From Vesta saturnalis (Eukaryota > Arthropoda > Insecta > Coleoptera > Lampyridae): 64,000 bases of DNA. Position numbers and translations under genes: made by a program. Positions 1-10,520 of this stretch are shown piece by piece (the stretch's first letter is position 1; each line of letters opens with the position of its first letter). The stretch spans positions 10,463,501 to 10,527,500 of the forward strand of contig JARFJB010001166.1 in the NCBI GenBank assembly GCA_036346205.1, in the 5' to 3' direction. The notes beneath the pieces are model-generated. The model did not search any database, was not told the origin of the DNA, and worked only from the letters and a program-made list of their open reading frames with translations.

Positions 1-603
1 ACACATAGAACAGGCACAACACGTGATACAGAACATCGAACACAAATCATACAACACGGAAAAGATCAAACTACGGATAACGAAACAAGTGAAACGACAA
101 CACAGTAATCGAACATGAAAAACATACACAAACACACAACACAACAATTTAAATTTCAAACATAAATTCCAATACAAAATCAAAAATAAAACAATAAAAC
201 TAATATGCACATTAAAAAAGATAAAGACAAATAAAATACAATAGTTTACAATAAAATCAATACAGTATAACATCTAAATGTCAAGTTCAAAATAAACAAA
301 CATTATATAACAATTATCACAAACAATTCTTTAAAATCACAAAGATTAGTCAAATAACACAAACACTAAACACAAAATATACGACTATAAACAAAATCAA
401 TAAAAACAAATACAAATAGTCACAAACAAAAAAAAACAAATACAATAAAACAAACAAAATAATAACTAACATCAAACAAAATATCTAACAAAACCAAACA
501 CAAACAAACAAACAACAAACATCGAACACGAACACAACAACATCGAACACGAAACAAACAAACTCAAAACAAACAAAGCAAAACAAAGCAAATCTAACTT
601 CAA
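1..603. repeat. A/C-rich degenerate low-complexity tract
   Basis: The plus strand is dominated by A and C, with recurring ACAAAC/ACACAA words and no clean period. It runs straight into the hexamer arrays that follow and resembles the much longer A/C tract at 52.9-56.0 kb. Minus-strand ORFs here are runs of Val/Cys/Leu/Phe that come from the repeat, not genes. Confidence 0.8.
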
Positions 604-1274
604 GCATACACAGATACAGACACAGACAGACACAGCACAGACACAACAGCACAGACACAGACAGACACAGACACAGACGCAGATACAGACACAGACACAG
701 ACACAGACACAGACACAGACACAGACACAAGACACAGACACAGACACAGACACAGACACAGACAACAAGACACAGACACAGACACAGACACAGACACAGA
801 CACAGACACAGACACAGACACAGACACAGACACAGACACAGACACAGACACAGACACAGACACAGACACAGACACAGACACAGACACAGACACAGACAAA
901 CGCAAACGCAAACGCAAATGCAAACGCAAACTTAAACGCAAACGCAAACGCAAACGCAAATGCAAACTCAAACGCAAACGCAAATGCAAACTCAAACGCA
1001 AACGCAAATGCAAACGCAAACGAAAACTGAAACCCAAAAGCAAACGCAAACGCACACGCACACGTACACGCACACGCACACGCTCACGTACACGCACACG
1101 CACACGCACACGCACACGCACACGCACACGCACACGCACACGCACACGCACACGCACACGCACACACACGCACACGCACACTCACACGCACACGCACACG
1201 CACGCGCACGCTCACACGCACGCGCACGCACACACGCACACGCACACTCACACTCACACGCACACACGCACTAG
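604..1274. repeat. Three successive hexamer arrays
   Basis: Three hexanucleotide arrays follow one another: ACAGAC-type at about 604-895, AAACGC-type at about 896-1030, and ACACGC-type at about 1040-1271. All keep an ACN-like phase and change by one or two bases between blocks. Long Gln/Thr, His/Thr or Arg/Val ORFs over this region are translation artefacts of the repeat. Confidence 0.95.
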
Positions 1275-1415
1275 ACGGTCACCATGTCCAGTTTTGTTAA
1301 ATCTTTGCGAAACGTTGTATAATAACTCCATTTAGCGTTAGTGAAAAGGATGTCTATTGCATAACCTTTACCTACATATACATGTGTAGATTAGAAGGTA
1401 AAAATATAGGGTGTT
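1275..1415. repeat. Microsatellite-linked dispersed repeat, copy 1
   Basis: The sequence immediately after the CACACG array resembles 42023-42160, which likewise follows a CA run. Shared landmarks in order are a CATGTCC/CATGGCC word, a GTTGTATAATAACTC-like stretch, a TTAGCGTTAGTGAAAA-like stretch, ATTGCATAACCTTTACCTAC and CATGTGTAGATTAGAAGGTA. This fits a short interspersed element whose internal CA run expands. The family name is unknown to me. Confidence 0.55.
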
Positions 1416-1929
1416 CGGGAACCTGCATATTCTACCGAATTCCCACGCCGACCGTTTCGCTGACTATGCCTATTCTGCCGAATTTTATGCTTGGACCATT
1501 GCGCCAACAGGAACAGGGAAACGCTGAATATTCCGCCAAATGTGCCAGGCCGTAAGCAAAATGTGATGAATGAATCTGAAGGAAAGGAAAGGATAGCAAT
1601 AACAGCGATGGATTTACATTACGTATATATGCATGGTGGGATTGAATTTGATTTCCGTTAGGTTATGCTCGGAAGAAATGGAGTTAGGGTTGTGAGGATT
1701 CTGATGTGCGTATGCGAAGTTATCGCGTCGCTATATATGTATGAGGAAAACTCCCTAAAAGGACAGGTCTAAAATATTGAAGAGCCTTAAACCAAAAGGA
1801 ACACGGAAACAAGGCAGCGGAAACATGGGATTGGAAAGCCAAACATAGGCAAAATGGTAGAAACAAGATAGCGGAAATACGTACACGGAAACAAGATGTG
1901 AGCAAAGCCAAAAGGTCCCTAATGGTCAG
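1416..1929. other. No gene recognised
   Basis: There is no ORF with protein-like composition and no terminal repeats that I can see. It borders the LINE remnant that follows. Confidence 0.5.
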
Positions 1930-2725
1930 AAATGGTGGGAGCTATCACTGATCCTTGGGGTTAACAGTAGTTTCTTTCGAAAAGAAGCCATCGACGACAA
2001 CGCGTATACGTCTTTTGTTAAGAAAGCTGAATATCCAATTGATGAGCGTATCGGATAAGCCGAACGAAGTGAGTTTGTAAGTAGGCCCACACCTGGTCAA
2101 ACGCCTTTGAAGTATCTAAAGCTACTACGACTGTTTCATCGGACCTCTTTAATATGTTATTTCAAAGTTGGGTGACATATGAAAGAAAATCACCCGTTGA
2201 ACAACTTTGTCTGAACCTATACTGTCGTTTAGGAGTTTATTGGACGCGAAGAACGAAAGTAGTTGGTGTTTGATGGCTTTCTCCATAATTTTCGACAGAA
2301 TGGAAGTGATAACTATTGGTCGATAGTTTGATTGAGGGATCGGTTGTGTCGCCCTTTTTAGGAATATGTTGGACATTTGCCAACTTCCACGATGAGGGAA
2401 ACTCTCCAGATGACATGGAGATAGGAAAGAGTTTGGACAATACAGGTACTAGCTTGGGGTAGCAGTTTTTAAGGACGATAGCTGGAATACCGTCAGGGCC
2501 AGTCGCCTTGTTTGAGTCAAGTATATTGATAATTGATTCTAGTAACTTGTAACGAAAGTAGCTTACTTTAATAACACCGTCGCGAGACGTCATGGGAGGA
2601 AAGGAAGATGTTTTGAACTCTTTGCATTTACGTTCTTCAAACATCTTTTTGACCTTGGTGATGATGCTTTTGCAACTATTCCTTGCGGCAATATAGTCGG
2701 CGTGATTTTCCATAGATTTAATAAT
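1930..2725 (-). pseudogene. Jockey-like LINE reverse transcriptase fragment
   Basis: On the minus strand three frames together give the first half of a non-LTR reverse transcriptase. In order, from high to low coordinate, they show an RT0-type segment with ATGPDGIP, then WKLANVQHIPKKGD, an NYRPI-ITSILSKIMEKAI segment, a degraded ALDTSKAFDQVW segment with the first catalytic Asp, and a PQGSV-type turn near 1940. The YxDD palm and the endonuclease are absent, so the copy is truncated at both ends. Frame changes near 2340 and 2200 and several stops make it non-functional. The motif wording resembles Jockey-superfamily elements, but I cannot fix the clade. It is bounded on the high side by an AAT trinucleotide run. 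In the cell the intact protein would copy the element's RNA at a nicked target. Confidence 0.75.
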
Positions 2726-2745
2726 AATAATAATAATAATAATAT
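2719..2745. repeat. (AAT)n microsatellite
   Basis: About eight uninterrupted ATA/AAT units lie at the edge of the LINE remnant. The run encodes a poly-Ile stretch on the minus strand, which joins it artificially to the LINE reading frame. Confidence 0.95.
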
Positions 2746-3554
2746 TTATTTCCTTTCGACACATATAAAGGTGTATAGGAATTGTCATAATGCATAGCTA
2801 CGTGCAGTGTACATAAAAACGTATATAAAAATAACACAAAAGACTAACAATAAGGACAGCACGATTCAGTTACACTTGCAGCGAAGAGCAAGCAACAAAT
2901 TAAAAAGAAGTCTCAAAATATTCTTCTAAAGAGTAAAAGCCATGTTGGAAAAGTAATTCTTTGGTATGAGTTTTAAATAATTTTATTGCAATAGTATTCC
3001 TTATATTAAGGCAAATGGTTATATAACTTAATGCTAACATAAAAAGGATCATCAAGGCCTCATGAAAGTCTATATTTGAGCAAGTAAAGATCGTTAAGTC
3101 GTCCAGTATTGTGGCAAACGTTGACCGATCTGCATTGACGAAAATTGTCCAAATGAGGGTGAACATAAGAAACGCAACTATGTATACACCGTGTCCAAGA
3201 TAAGGATGCCCACTATGGGGATCTCGATAACGGTAAGAGATAGAAGGTCGGTGAAATGGAATAAAAGTTACGCATTTGAGAGGATGTATTTATGGTCTTT
3301 GTAGAACTAGACTATAGGGTTGGGAACGGGCATGACCTACACGATTATGTTTTTTTGGGAATGTATAACACAATACCCATCAAGATAACTTCAGTTATTA
3401 AAAGAGCCAATGTTTGAAGAGGAGGACCATTTAAAGCAATACTCACGCCAGGGGAAAGTTGCAAAAAAATCTAGCAGTTCGCTCCAATTAGTTGATTTAA
3501 ACCACCACATAGTTCTGTCTTTCGAGTACATATAGTTTACAAAGTGGTAATATA
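2746..3554. other. No gene recognised
   Basis: This is AT-rich sequence with only short ORFs of unconvincing composition. It ends at the TA dinucleotide (3553-3554) that flanks the Tc1 element. Confidence 0.5.
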
Positions 3555-3885
3555 CAGTGGCTGATCAAATTATTAGAGCCACTTATAACATTTTACATTT
3601 CACTTCGTAACCCTATCACTATGATAATAAAATACAGTGGTTTGTTACTTATTACGTTGGTTGACCATTACCACATCAAATACTGAAAAAATAATGGCCT
3701 GGCAACCCTGTATACCAAAGTGGCTGCCATTTTGAGTCATTTGGCGCGTTGGCGGTTAGTTAGCGTTGATCTGTTGAAGAGGTTATAGGTGCGTTTCGAG
3801 TTGTTTTGTAGCGTCAGTACGATTTTTTGGTTTTTTAGTGGAATATTTTGTTATTTTATATTTTTCTCGCCATACGTTACCAGTT

Positions 3886-4864
3886 ATGGGAAAAGACATT
3901 TCCCCACGAAAGATATCCGAGATAAAAACGCTTTTAGCTCACACAAAACATTCAAATAGAGCAAAGATTGCTAACGTGTCAAAACTCCTCAACGCATAAG
4001 TAAATGTGGAAGAAAAAAAATTACTACACCTCGGGATGAGAGGAAAATTAGACAATTCGTAAAGGAAAACAGAAAGGCTCCCTGTAGAATCCTAACAAAA
4101 CTGATGCAAGATCAAGGGTCAACATATCGGAAATGAAGAAAAAAAGATTGCAATGGGCCAAGAATCACAAAGATTGGACAGTAGAAGATTGGAAAAAGTT
4201 AAGAACACCTAATTTTGTTTATTAATGGTATTACGAGTTGAAAAAATACAATGAACACAGTGGTACCAAATAATAATTTGTTTCCAGGTTTGCTTTTCTG
4301 ATGAGTCCACGGAACAAATTCTTATGGACAAATCAGAATTTGTAAGGCGATGACCAGAGGAAAAGTACCAGTCCGATTTCCTCGTTAGAACCGTTAAACA
4401 TCCCCTAAGCATCATGGTCTGGTCAGTTATGAGCTGGCAAGGTACAGGCCGGCTGTACATCGTTGAAGGTACGATGAGGCAGGACCAATATTTGAAGATT
4501 CTTTGGACAAAGATGCTGCCTCAGGCTAAGGAATGGTTTCCGGACGGCAAATTTACATTTATGCATGATTATGCACCCTGCCATAAGGCGAAAACTGTCA
4601 CAAAATTCTTCAAAGATGAAAAAGTAAAGGTTCTGAACTGGCCAGAAACTCACCAGACCTGAATCCTATAGAGAACCTTAGAAGGAAATGAAAAGAGAAA
4701 TTGCCAAGACATTAGGCACAAATAAGCGTGACTTGATCGAACAATTAATTACAGTTTGGCATCGATCAGAAAAAATCCAGAACAACTGCAGGAGCTTGGC
4801 AGAAAGCATGCCCAGACGATGTTCGGCTGTCATTGCCGCGAAAGGTGACACCACCAAGTATTGA
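3886..4864 (+). pseudogene. Tc1-family transposase, intron-containing, frameshifted
   Basis: The chosen start begins MGKDISPRKISEIKTLL, followed by a helix-turn-helix-like N-terminus. The DDE part resumes with CFSDEST (first catalytic Asp), later MHDYAPCHKAK (second Asp), and, after a one-base loss near 4650, PDLNPIEN with the third acidic residue Glu, as in DD34E Tc1 transposases. The protein ends IAAKGDTTKY at a stop near 4862. Between WKK and VCFSDES lie 89 bp (4199-4287) ending in TTTCCAG. Removing them restores the frame, and the donor site looks mutated from GTAAGA to TTAAGA. In-frame stops in the N-terminal part, the splice lesion and the frameshift all indicate a dead copy. Cut-and-paste transposition in the nucleus is the family role. 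Confidence 0.85.
4199..4287 (+). other. Probable intron of the Tc1 transposase
   Basis: It separates codons for WKK and VCFSDES exactly, carries a pyrimidine-rich TTTGTTTCCAG acceptor, and begins TTAAGA, one change from the consensus GTAAGA. That change would itself block splicing. Confidence 0.5.
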
Positions 4865-4984
4865 TCTAATATCCCTTACGTCACATTTTTACACTAAACA
4901 TAAAATATAAACCTAATTTTATTATGTTTATTACTTTTATTTATTGTTCCCAAAAGAACACTTAAAAAAAATAGATTACGGATA

Positions 4985-6262
4985 TTATATAACAATCTTC
5001 TTTTTTTCTTCTTTCAGCCTTGATTTATCCACTGCTGGACATAGGCCTCCTCCAATTGTTTCCATGAGTTTTTGTCTCGGGCGATTTTCATCCAATTTCT
5101 CCCGGCAAGGTTCTTGACGTCGTCGATCCATCTTTTCGGGGGTCTTTCTATGTTGTTTTTTTGTTTCACGGGACCTCCAGTTTACTATTCTATGTGTCCA
5201 TCTTTCTGTACTTTGTCTCGCTATGTGGCCTATCCATTGCCATTTAAGTTTTGCGACACGGTCCATTATATCTGTTATTTTAGTTCTGTTGCGGATAGTC
5301 TCATTTGGTATTCTATCTGTCAAGGTGATACCCAACATAGCTCGTTCCATTGCCCTTTGTGTGACACGTAATTGTTATGTGGTTCTTTTTGTCAGAGCCA
5401 TCGTCTGCGTTCCATAGGTTGTTATTGGTAGTATGCAGCTGTCGTATACTTTGCTCTTCAAATTCATGGAGATGTCTCTATCTCTTAGTATAAAGCTCAA
5501 TTTTCCAAAAGCGACCCATATTAGGTGGATTCTGCGTTTAACTTCGGCAGTTTGATTTTGTTTTCCGAGTTTTATGGTATGACCAAGGCATATGTATTGA
5601 TCCACTGTCTCTAGGGGAATATTATCGATTAATAGTACATTTTGATCGTTGCTCATTAGATTAGTTTTAGTAAGGTTCATCCTGAGACCTACTTTTTTCG
5701 ATTCTTCGTTCAGCTCTTCTATGCTGGTACTAACTAATACTACGTCGTCGGCGAATCTCAAGTGGTTCAGATAAACGCCATCGATATTTAGACCTTTGTT
5801 GCTCCAGTTTAGTTGTTTGAATACATTTTCCAACGCTAGTGTAAATAGCTTCGGCGAGATGGCATCTCCCTGTCGAACGCCTTTCTCAAGTTGAATTTTT
5901 TCCGTTGTCATGTCATCTATTTTAATATGGAACGTAGCTTGCTCGTAAATATTTTTAATGAGTGTGATATATCTCAAGTCTATCCTTGCGTCCTCCATTG
6001 CTGTCAGGAATGCCCATGTTTCTAAACTATCGAAGGCCTTGTTATAATCTACGATTGCCAGGTATAATGGGATATTATACTCTGTAGTCTTTTCTATTAA
6101 TGTTTTAACTATTTGTAAGTGATCAACCGTGCTGAAACCTTTGCGGAAGCTTGCCTGTTCCTCCGGTTGATATGAACCTAATTTTTCAGTAAGACGGTTT
6201 GTTATGATCCTAGTCATAAGTTTGTATAAGTGTGACAGCAGGCTAATCGGTCGATAATTAAT
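4985..6262 (-). pseudogene. RTE-like LINE, 3' half, nested in Tc1
   Basis: On the minus strand the copy begins abruptly at an NYRPISLLS-type segment near 6262 and continues through a 280-residue ORF (5375-6217). Visible RT landmarks are EQASFRKGFSTVDHLQ, AIVDYNKAFDSLE (first catalytic Asp), EKGVRQGDAISPKLF, LRFADDVVLVS (the FADD palm) and the thumb region. A second frame (4985-5350) carries the C-terminal WIGHIARQSTERWTHRI segment and a tail resembling known RTE 3' ends (GGAGGCCTATGTCCAGCAGT). One frameshift separates the two frames near 5360. The endonuclease half is missing, typical of 5' truncation in target-primed reverse transcription. It sits antisense in the 3' part of the Tc1 element. 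Confidence 0.85.
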
Positions 6263-6327
6263 GAATTACAAAATTAAAATTTTGCAGGGTGGCTCTAATA
6301 ATTTGATCAGCCACTATAGGGGAGGAT

Positions 6328-6724
6328 GGGGCAACGTGGTCGATCGGGGCAATGTAAACTACCTCGGTATTTTTTTAAACAGTGGCAACCTCGTATACGA
6401 TATTCGGTAAAAATATGTGTACGTGATCAATCTATGCTCAGTGTGAGTTTTTCTGAGTCATAGAGAGTGAGTTGTGATAGTTAGAAGAAATAAACGTGTT
6501 TTTTTCTTGGATGATGTAACTACACTGCTGACTTTAAGGCTAAATTACTTGGTAAGTAAATTTATTTTCTTTAACTTTTAATAGTCACTAGTTATCCTAC
6601 AGGGGATACCTTTTAACACATATATAATTGTTTCAACTTCTATTCAATATTTTAACTAAACACCAACTTTTTATTTCAAATCACATTTGGGGCAGTGTGA
6701 ACCATTAGCAGTTCACTTTGCCCC
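6328..6724. promoter_or_regulatory. Subterminal GGGGCAATGTGAAC words, left side
   Basis: Forward copies lie at 6328-6341 and 6346-6359 in the TIR region. A head-to-head pair, forward 6689-6702 and reverse 6711-6724, lies inside intron 1. Right-end partners are at 11215-11228 (reverse) and 11236-11249 (forward). The repeat and its placement are seen directly; a role as transposase binding sites is inferred. Confidence 0.6.
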
Positions 6725-6777
6725 AATTATATTTTGTATTACTATAAAGAAAATTAAATTAATTTCTTTATTTTCAG
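6552..6777 (+). other. Probable 5' UTR intron of pogo element 1
   Basis: The donor is GTAAGTAA after TTACTTG and the acceptor is TTTATTTTCAG just 9 bp before the ATG at 6787. Pogo element 2 has the same arrangement at 42567-42771, which supports a real intron. Confidence 0.6.
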
Positions 6778-8121
6778 TTTGCAAAAATGGTACGAGACTA
6801 CAAAAGGAAAACGGAACAACAAAGATGGTCACTTCAATGCAAAAAGCTATAAAAGCAGTTAAGGAGGGTAGATTTGGCTATTTAAAAGCAAGTAAATATT
6901 TTCATGTACCTAAAGCTACTTTGATTCGACGATGTAAGAAAACAAATAAACGAATTTTACCTAACGAGAAAGGACTGGGGTACTATAGACCTGTTTTTAA
7001 CAAAGAGCAGGAAGAAGAACTCGTAAATTATATTTTGGACATGGAATCTCGTCTTTATGGAATTACACTACTTGATCTTCGTTCTCTGGCTTTCCAGTTG
7101 GCCGAAATAAATGGTATACCTCACACTTTCAATAAATCGAAAGAACTAGCCGGACTTGATTGGGCTTATGGATTTCGTAAGCGCCATCCAGCCATTTCCC
7201 TACGAAAACCTGAGTCCACATCTACTGCTAGGGCCCAAGCATTTAACCCTCATAATGTAAAACTATTTTTCGATTTATATAAGCAAGTTTGGGACTCTAA
7301 GAACATTAAGGCAACAAGGATCTACAATTGTGATGAAACAGGTTTAAGTACCGTGCCTAAATGTAATAGTAAAATTTTGGCGCAGAAGGGTAGAAAACAA
7401 GTTGGCCGACTTACATCGGCCGATAGAAGTGGAACCACAACAGCGCTTATTTGTATGTCATCGGCAGGTGATTATGTAGCTCCATTACTAGTTTTTGCAA
7501 GAAAAAGGATGAAATTTGAACTCCAAAATGCTGCACCACCTGACACCATATTTGCCTGTAGTGATAGCGGTTGGATGAACACCGAGATATTCTTATTTTG
7601 GTTTAAGCATTTTGTTCAACAAGTTAAACCTAGTGGGGATGATCCTGTTTTACTGGTTTTAGACGGACATAGTAGTCATACCAAGAATATAGAAGTGATT
7701 GATATGGCTAGAGCTCAATATGTACATATAGTTTGCCTACCACCCCACTGCACCCACAAAATGCAGCCAATGGACGTTGGATTTATGGCTCCTTTGGCGC
7801 GGTATTACGATCTAGCTTTAGAAAAATATCTTAATAATAATCCTGACAGGGTTGTCACAGTGTTTCAAATTGCCAGTATTTTTGGAGAAGCCTATTTGCA
7901 GGCAGCAACTCCCTTAAATGCTATTAACGCTTTCAAAAAATGTGGTTTGGTCCCATACGATCCGAATATATTTACAGATATAGACTTTGCACCATCAGTT
8001 GTGACTGAGAAAAATCTCGAAAAAAATGTTCTGCCGCAGTCTGCACAGGAAGATCCAGTTCCTTCAAACTCTAGATCAAACAGTACTTTATTGGTGACCC
8101 TGACTCCAATTCCATTAAAAA

Positions 8122-10520
8122 CACTGGTCTGCGTTTCAAAACTTTTTTTCTGAGGTCACGGGTTTTTTAGGTGATCTTGTATATTTAGTGCACGCTGAAT
8201 TCAAAAATGTAACTCATTTTGCTCAATCAAGTCACATTTCTTTGCTACCTCAATATTTAGGTAGTAGTCTCTTAAGTGTATAAGTCATTCAAGTGTTCTA
8301 AACTTTTAGGTTTATTGTCTCAAAAAAGAATTATTTCCACATCGTATAGTTATATTAAATATTAGATATTAAAATAAGTGTAGTTAAAAAAGGATGAAAA
8401 GATACTTCTGAGTATCAGATCTTGAAGAGGTGGGGGCAGCCGGAATTGAGCTGACCTTGCTTCTAGCTTGCTAGTATGACTTGATCGTTCTGAGTGTAAA
8501 CAACATTGTTAGAAAATGAATCGAAAGTGTAAGAACCATCCTGACCGATTTTGCTACATTTGTGGTAAAGTCATCATGCCACGTAGGAAGTTACAAATTA
8601 CTCCTTTTGTGAGGAAAATGTATCATGCATACTTTGGAGTTAAAATTGGTGTTGAGGACAAGCCATTTGCACCACACGTGTGCTGCAAAACTTGTGTTGA
8701 AAGCCTGCGGCGCTGGAGCAAAAAGAAACAGAAGTGTCTTGGTTTTGGTGTACCTATGATTTGGAGGGAAGGAAGAGATCACACTATTGACTGTTATTTC
8801 TGCATGGCAAATTTACAGGGTAAGTTAATGACTTTTATTCTCATTAATTTATATTTAATTAATTAATTAATTAAATTAACATCTATTTAATATATAAATT
8901 AGATGTAGGCCTATTAATTAAATTCATTCAATTATCATACCTACTGTAATATGCATCTTTTAAAATTAATTTAGTATCTTAATTGAATTAATTTAATTAC
9001 TACATCTGCATTTATTTTCAGGTATTAACCAAAAAAACAAAGAGAGTGTGAAATATCCAGACTTGCCATCTGCCATAAGACCAGTGCCTCACGGACCAGG
9101 AATTCCGATTCCAACACCACCTGATAACCAGAGTGATTTTTCTGACCCAGATGATAAAATGCATGAAGAGGATACTGGGGATATTAGTGAAACAACCTTC
9201 TACTGGTACCGTAGTCGTGAAGAAGAGTTTCGACAGTATTTCAGAAAGGATGGAGAAGCTTCTCTAGTTTACTGTCATGACATTGAAGGTCTCATTGAAG
9301 CTTTGGGTATTACTTATATCTCTACTGAATGGCATCTTTTCATAGACTCATCAAGTAGAAGTTTGAAAGCTGTATTACTCAACATTCGCAACGTGGTTGC
9401 TTCTGTTCCAGTGGGCCATTCAGTACAAATCAGTGAAACATACAGTAATATGGACCATTTGTTAACTGTTCTGAAATATGAACATCACAACTGGAAGATA
9501 TGTGGAGACTTAAAGGTATATTTTTAGCTTAATACACTGCATGCTTGATGTTTTAATTTTGTAAGTATGTCATACCATACACAGGTACGCATTAACACTA
9601 TTTGTTACAGGTTCTTGCCATACTGCTGGGTCTACAAGGTGGCTACACGAAATATCCATGCTTCCTATGCCTGTGGGACAGTCGGACAGATGAGATGCAC
9701 TACGTACAACGCATCTGGGAAGCAAGACCTGCCCTGACACCAGGTTTGCACAATGTTAAGTCGCAAGCTCTCGTGGATCCTCAAAACATTCTACTTCCAC
9801 CGCTGCACATTAAACTTGGCTTGATGAGATCGTTCATAAAAGCAGCGAACAAAGAAGGTAAAACTTTTACTTTCTTAAAACAGAAATTTCCACGTGTCAG
9901 TGAGGCCAAACTTACTGCAGGTATTTTTGATGGTCCTCAGATCAGGGAGCTTATGAAAGATTCACAATTCGATGAGAGCATGGAGGATAAATAGAGAAAT
10001 GCCTGGTTATCATTGAAATCAATAATTAAAAACTTTCTTGGCAACTATAGGAGCCCAGAGTATGAAACTGCCATCGAGGAACTCCTGCAAAACTTCCAGC
10101 TACTTGGTGCTCGTATGTCAATAAAGATGCACTTTCTCAGTTAGCATTTAGATTACTTCCCTGAAAACTGTGGAGATTATAGTGAGGAGCAGGGCGAGCG
10201 TTTCCATAAAGATATTAGAGTGATGGAGAGTTACCAGGGTCGCTGGGATGTGAACATGCTTGCGGACTATTGTTGGTGCCTCAAGAGAGACATTCCAGAT
10301 GCAAAACACATACGAAAGTCCTTAAAAGATCTTTTCTTCCATAATAATGATGTTAATAATGTTATTTTAAAAAATTCTTAAATGTCATATTTTAAAAAGT
10401 AAAATAGCAATAAAACCTGACCTGACCCAACAAAATTAGTTACATTTCTGAATTCAGCATGTGCTATATATCAAGAATCAGCATAAAAAACCTTGACCTC
10501 AAAAATGACGCAGACCAGTG
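8122..10520 (+). mobile_element. CACTG-ended DNA transposon inside the pogo transposase
   Basis: Ends are CACTGGTCTGCGT at 8122 and its inverse at 10508-10520. Imperfect inverted similarity runs inward for about 85-95 bp, to a GCTGAATTCA-containing segment near 8200 and 10455. The flanking triplets AAA (8119-8121 and 10521-10523) fit a 3-bp target duplication, and removing the 2399-bp element plus one AAA restores the pogo reading frame. CACT-type termini with a 3-bp duplication recall the CACTA/Chapaev group. That assignment is inference, because poly-A context makes the duplication weak evidence. Confidence 0.8.
8516..10381 (+). pseudogene. Putative transposase of the CACTG-ended element, three exons, two stops
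   Basis: Exons at 8516-8819, 9022-9515 and 9611-10381 join in frame to 522 codons. Introns of 202 and 95 bp have GTAAGT/TTTTCAG and GTATAT/GTTACAG borders. The N-terminus carries CYICGK, VCCKTCVESLRRWSKKK and CYFC, a likely zinc-binding module. Then come NLPSAIRPVPHGP-type (here DLPSAIRPVPHGP), LFIDSSSRSLK, WKICGDLKV, GYTKYPCFLCLWDSR, LPPLHIKLGL, EEQGERFH and YQGRWDVNMLADYCW. I know this as a widespread, multicopy, mostly uncharacterised arthropod protein family. Asp in FIDSS, Asp in CGDLK and a Glu in EEQGER are candidate catalytic acids, and CxxC...H could be a zinc or structural motif; all of this is inference. Two in-frame TAG codons (9992 and 10142) are the only visible lesions. Confidence 0.8.

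Larger units (their letters stand above)
3555..6316. mobile_element. Tc1-like DNA transposon with nested RTE
   Basis: The left end reads CAGTGGCTGATCAAATTATT and the inverse of the same sequence closes the element at about 6289-6316, with one terminal mismatch. The TIR is about 28 bp and TA dinucleotides flank both ends (3553-3554 and 6317-6318), the target duplication of the Tc1/mariner superfamily. Between the ends are a plus-strand transposase pseudogene and, in its 3' untranslated part, a minus-strand RTE fragment of about 1.3 kb that roughly doubles the element. The right TA is also the terminal TA of the pogo-like element that begins at 6319, so this element landed at or beside the end of an older transposon. 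Confidence 0.88.

Noticed and set aside
600..1274. Long ORFs of Arg/Val, Gln/Thr and His/Thr repeats
   Set aside because: They are translations of hexamer arrays, open in several frames at once because the repeat has no stop words.
604..1274. Telomeric origin of the hexamer arrays
   Set aside because: The typical insect telomere unit TTAGG is not present, and the hexamers vary in sequence between blocks.
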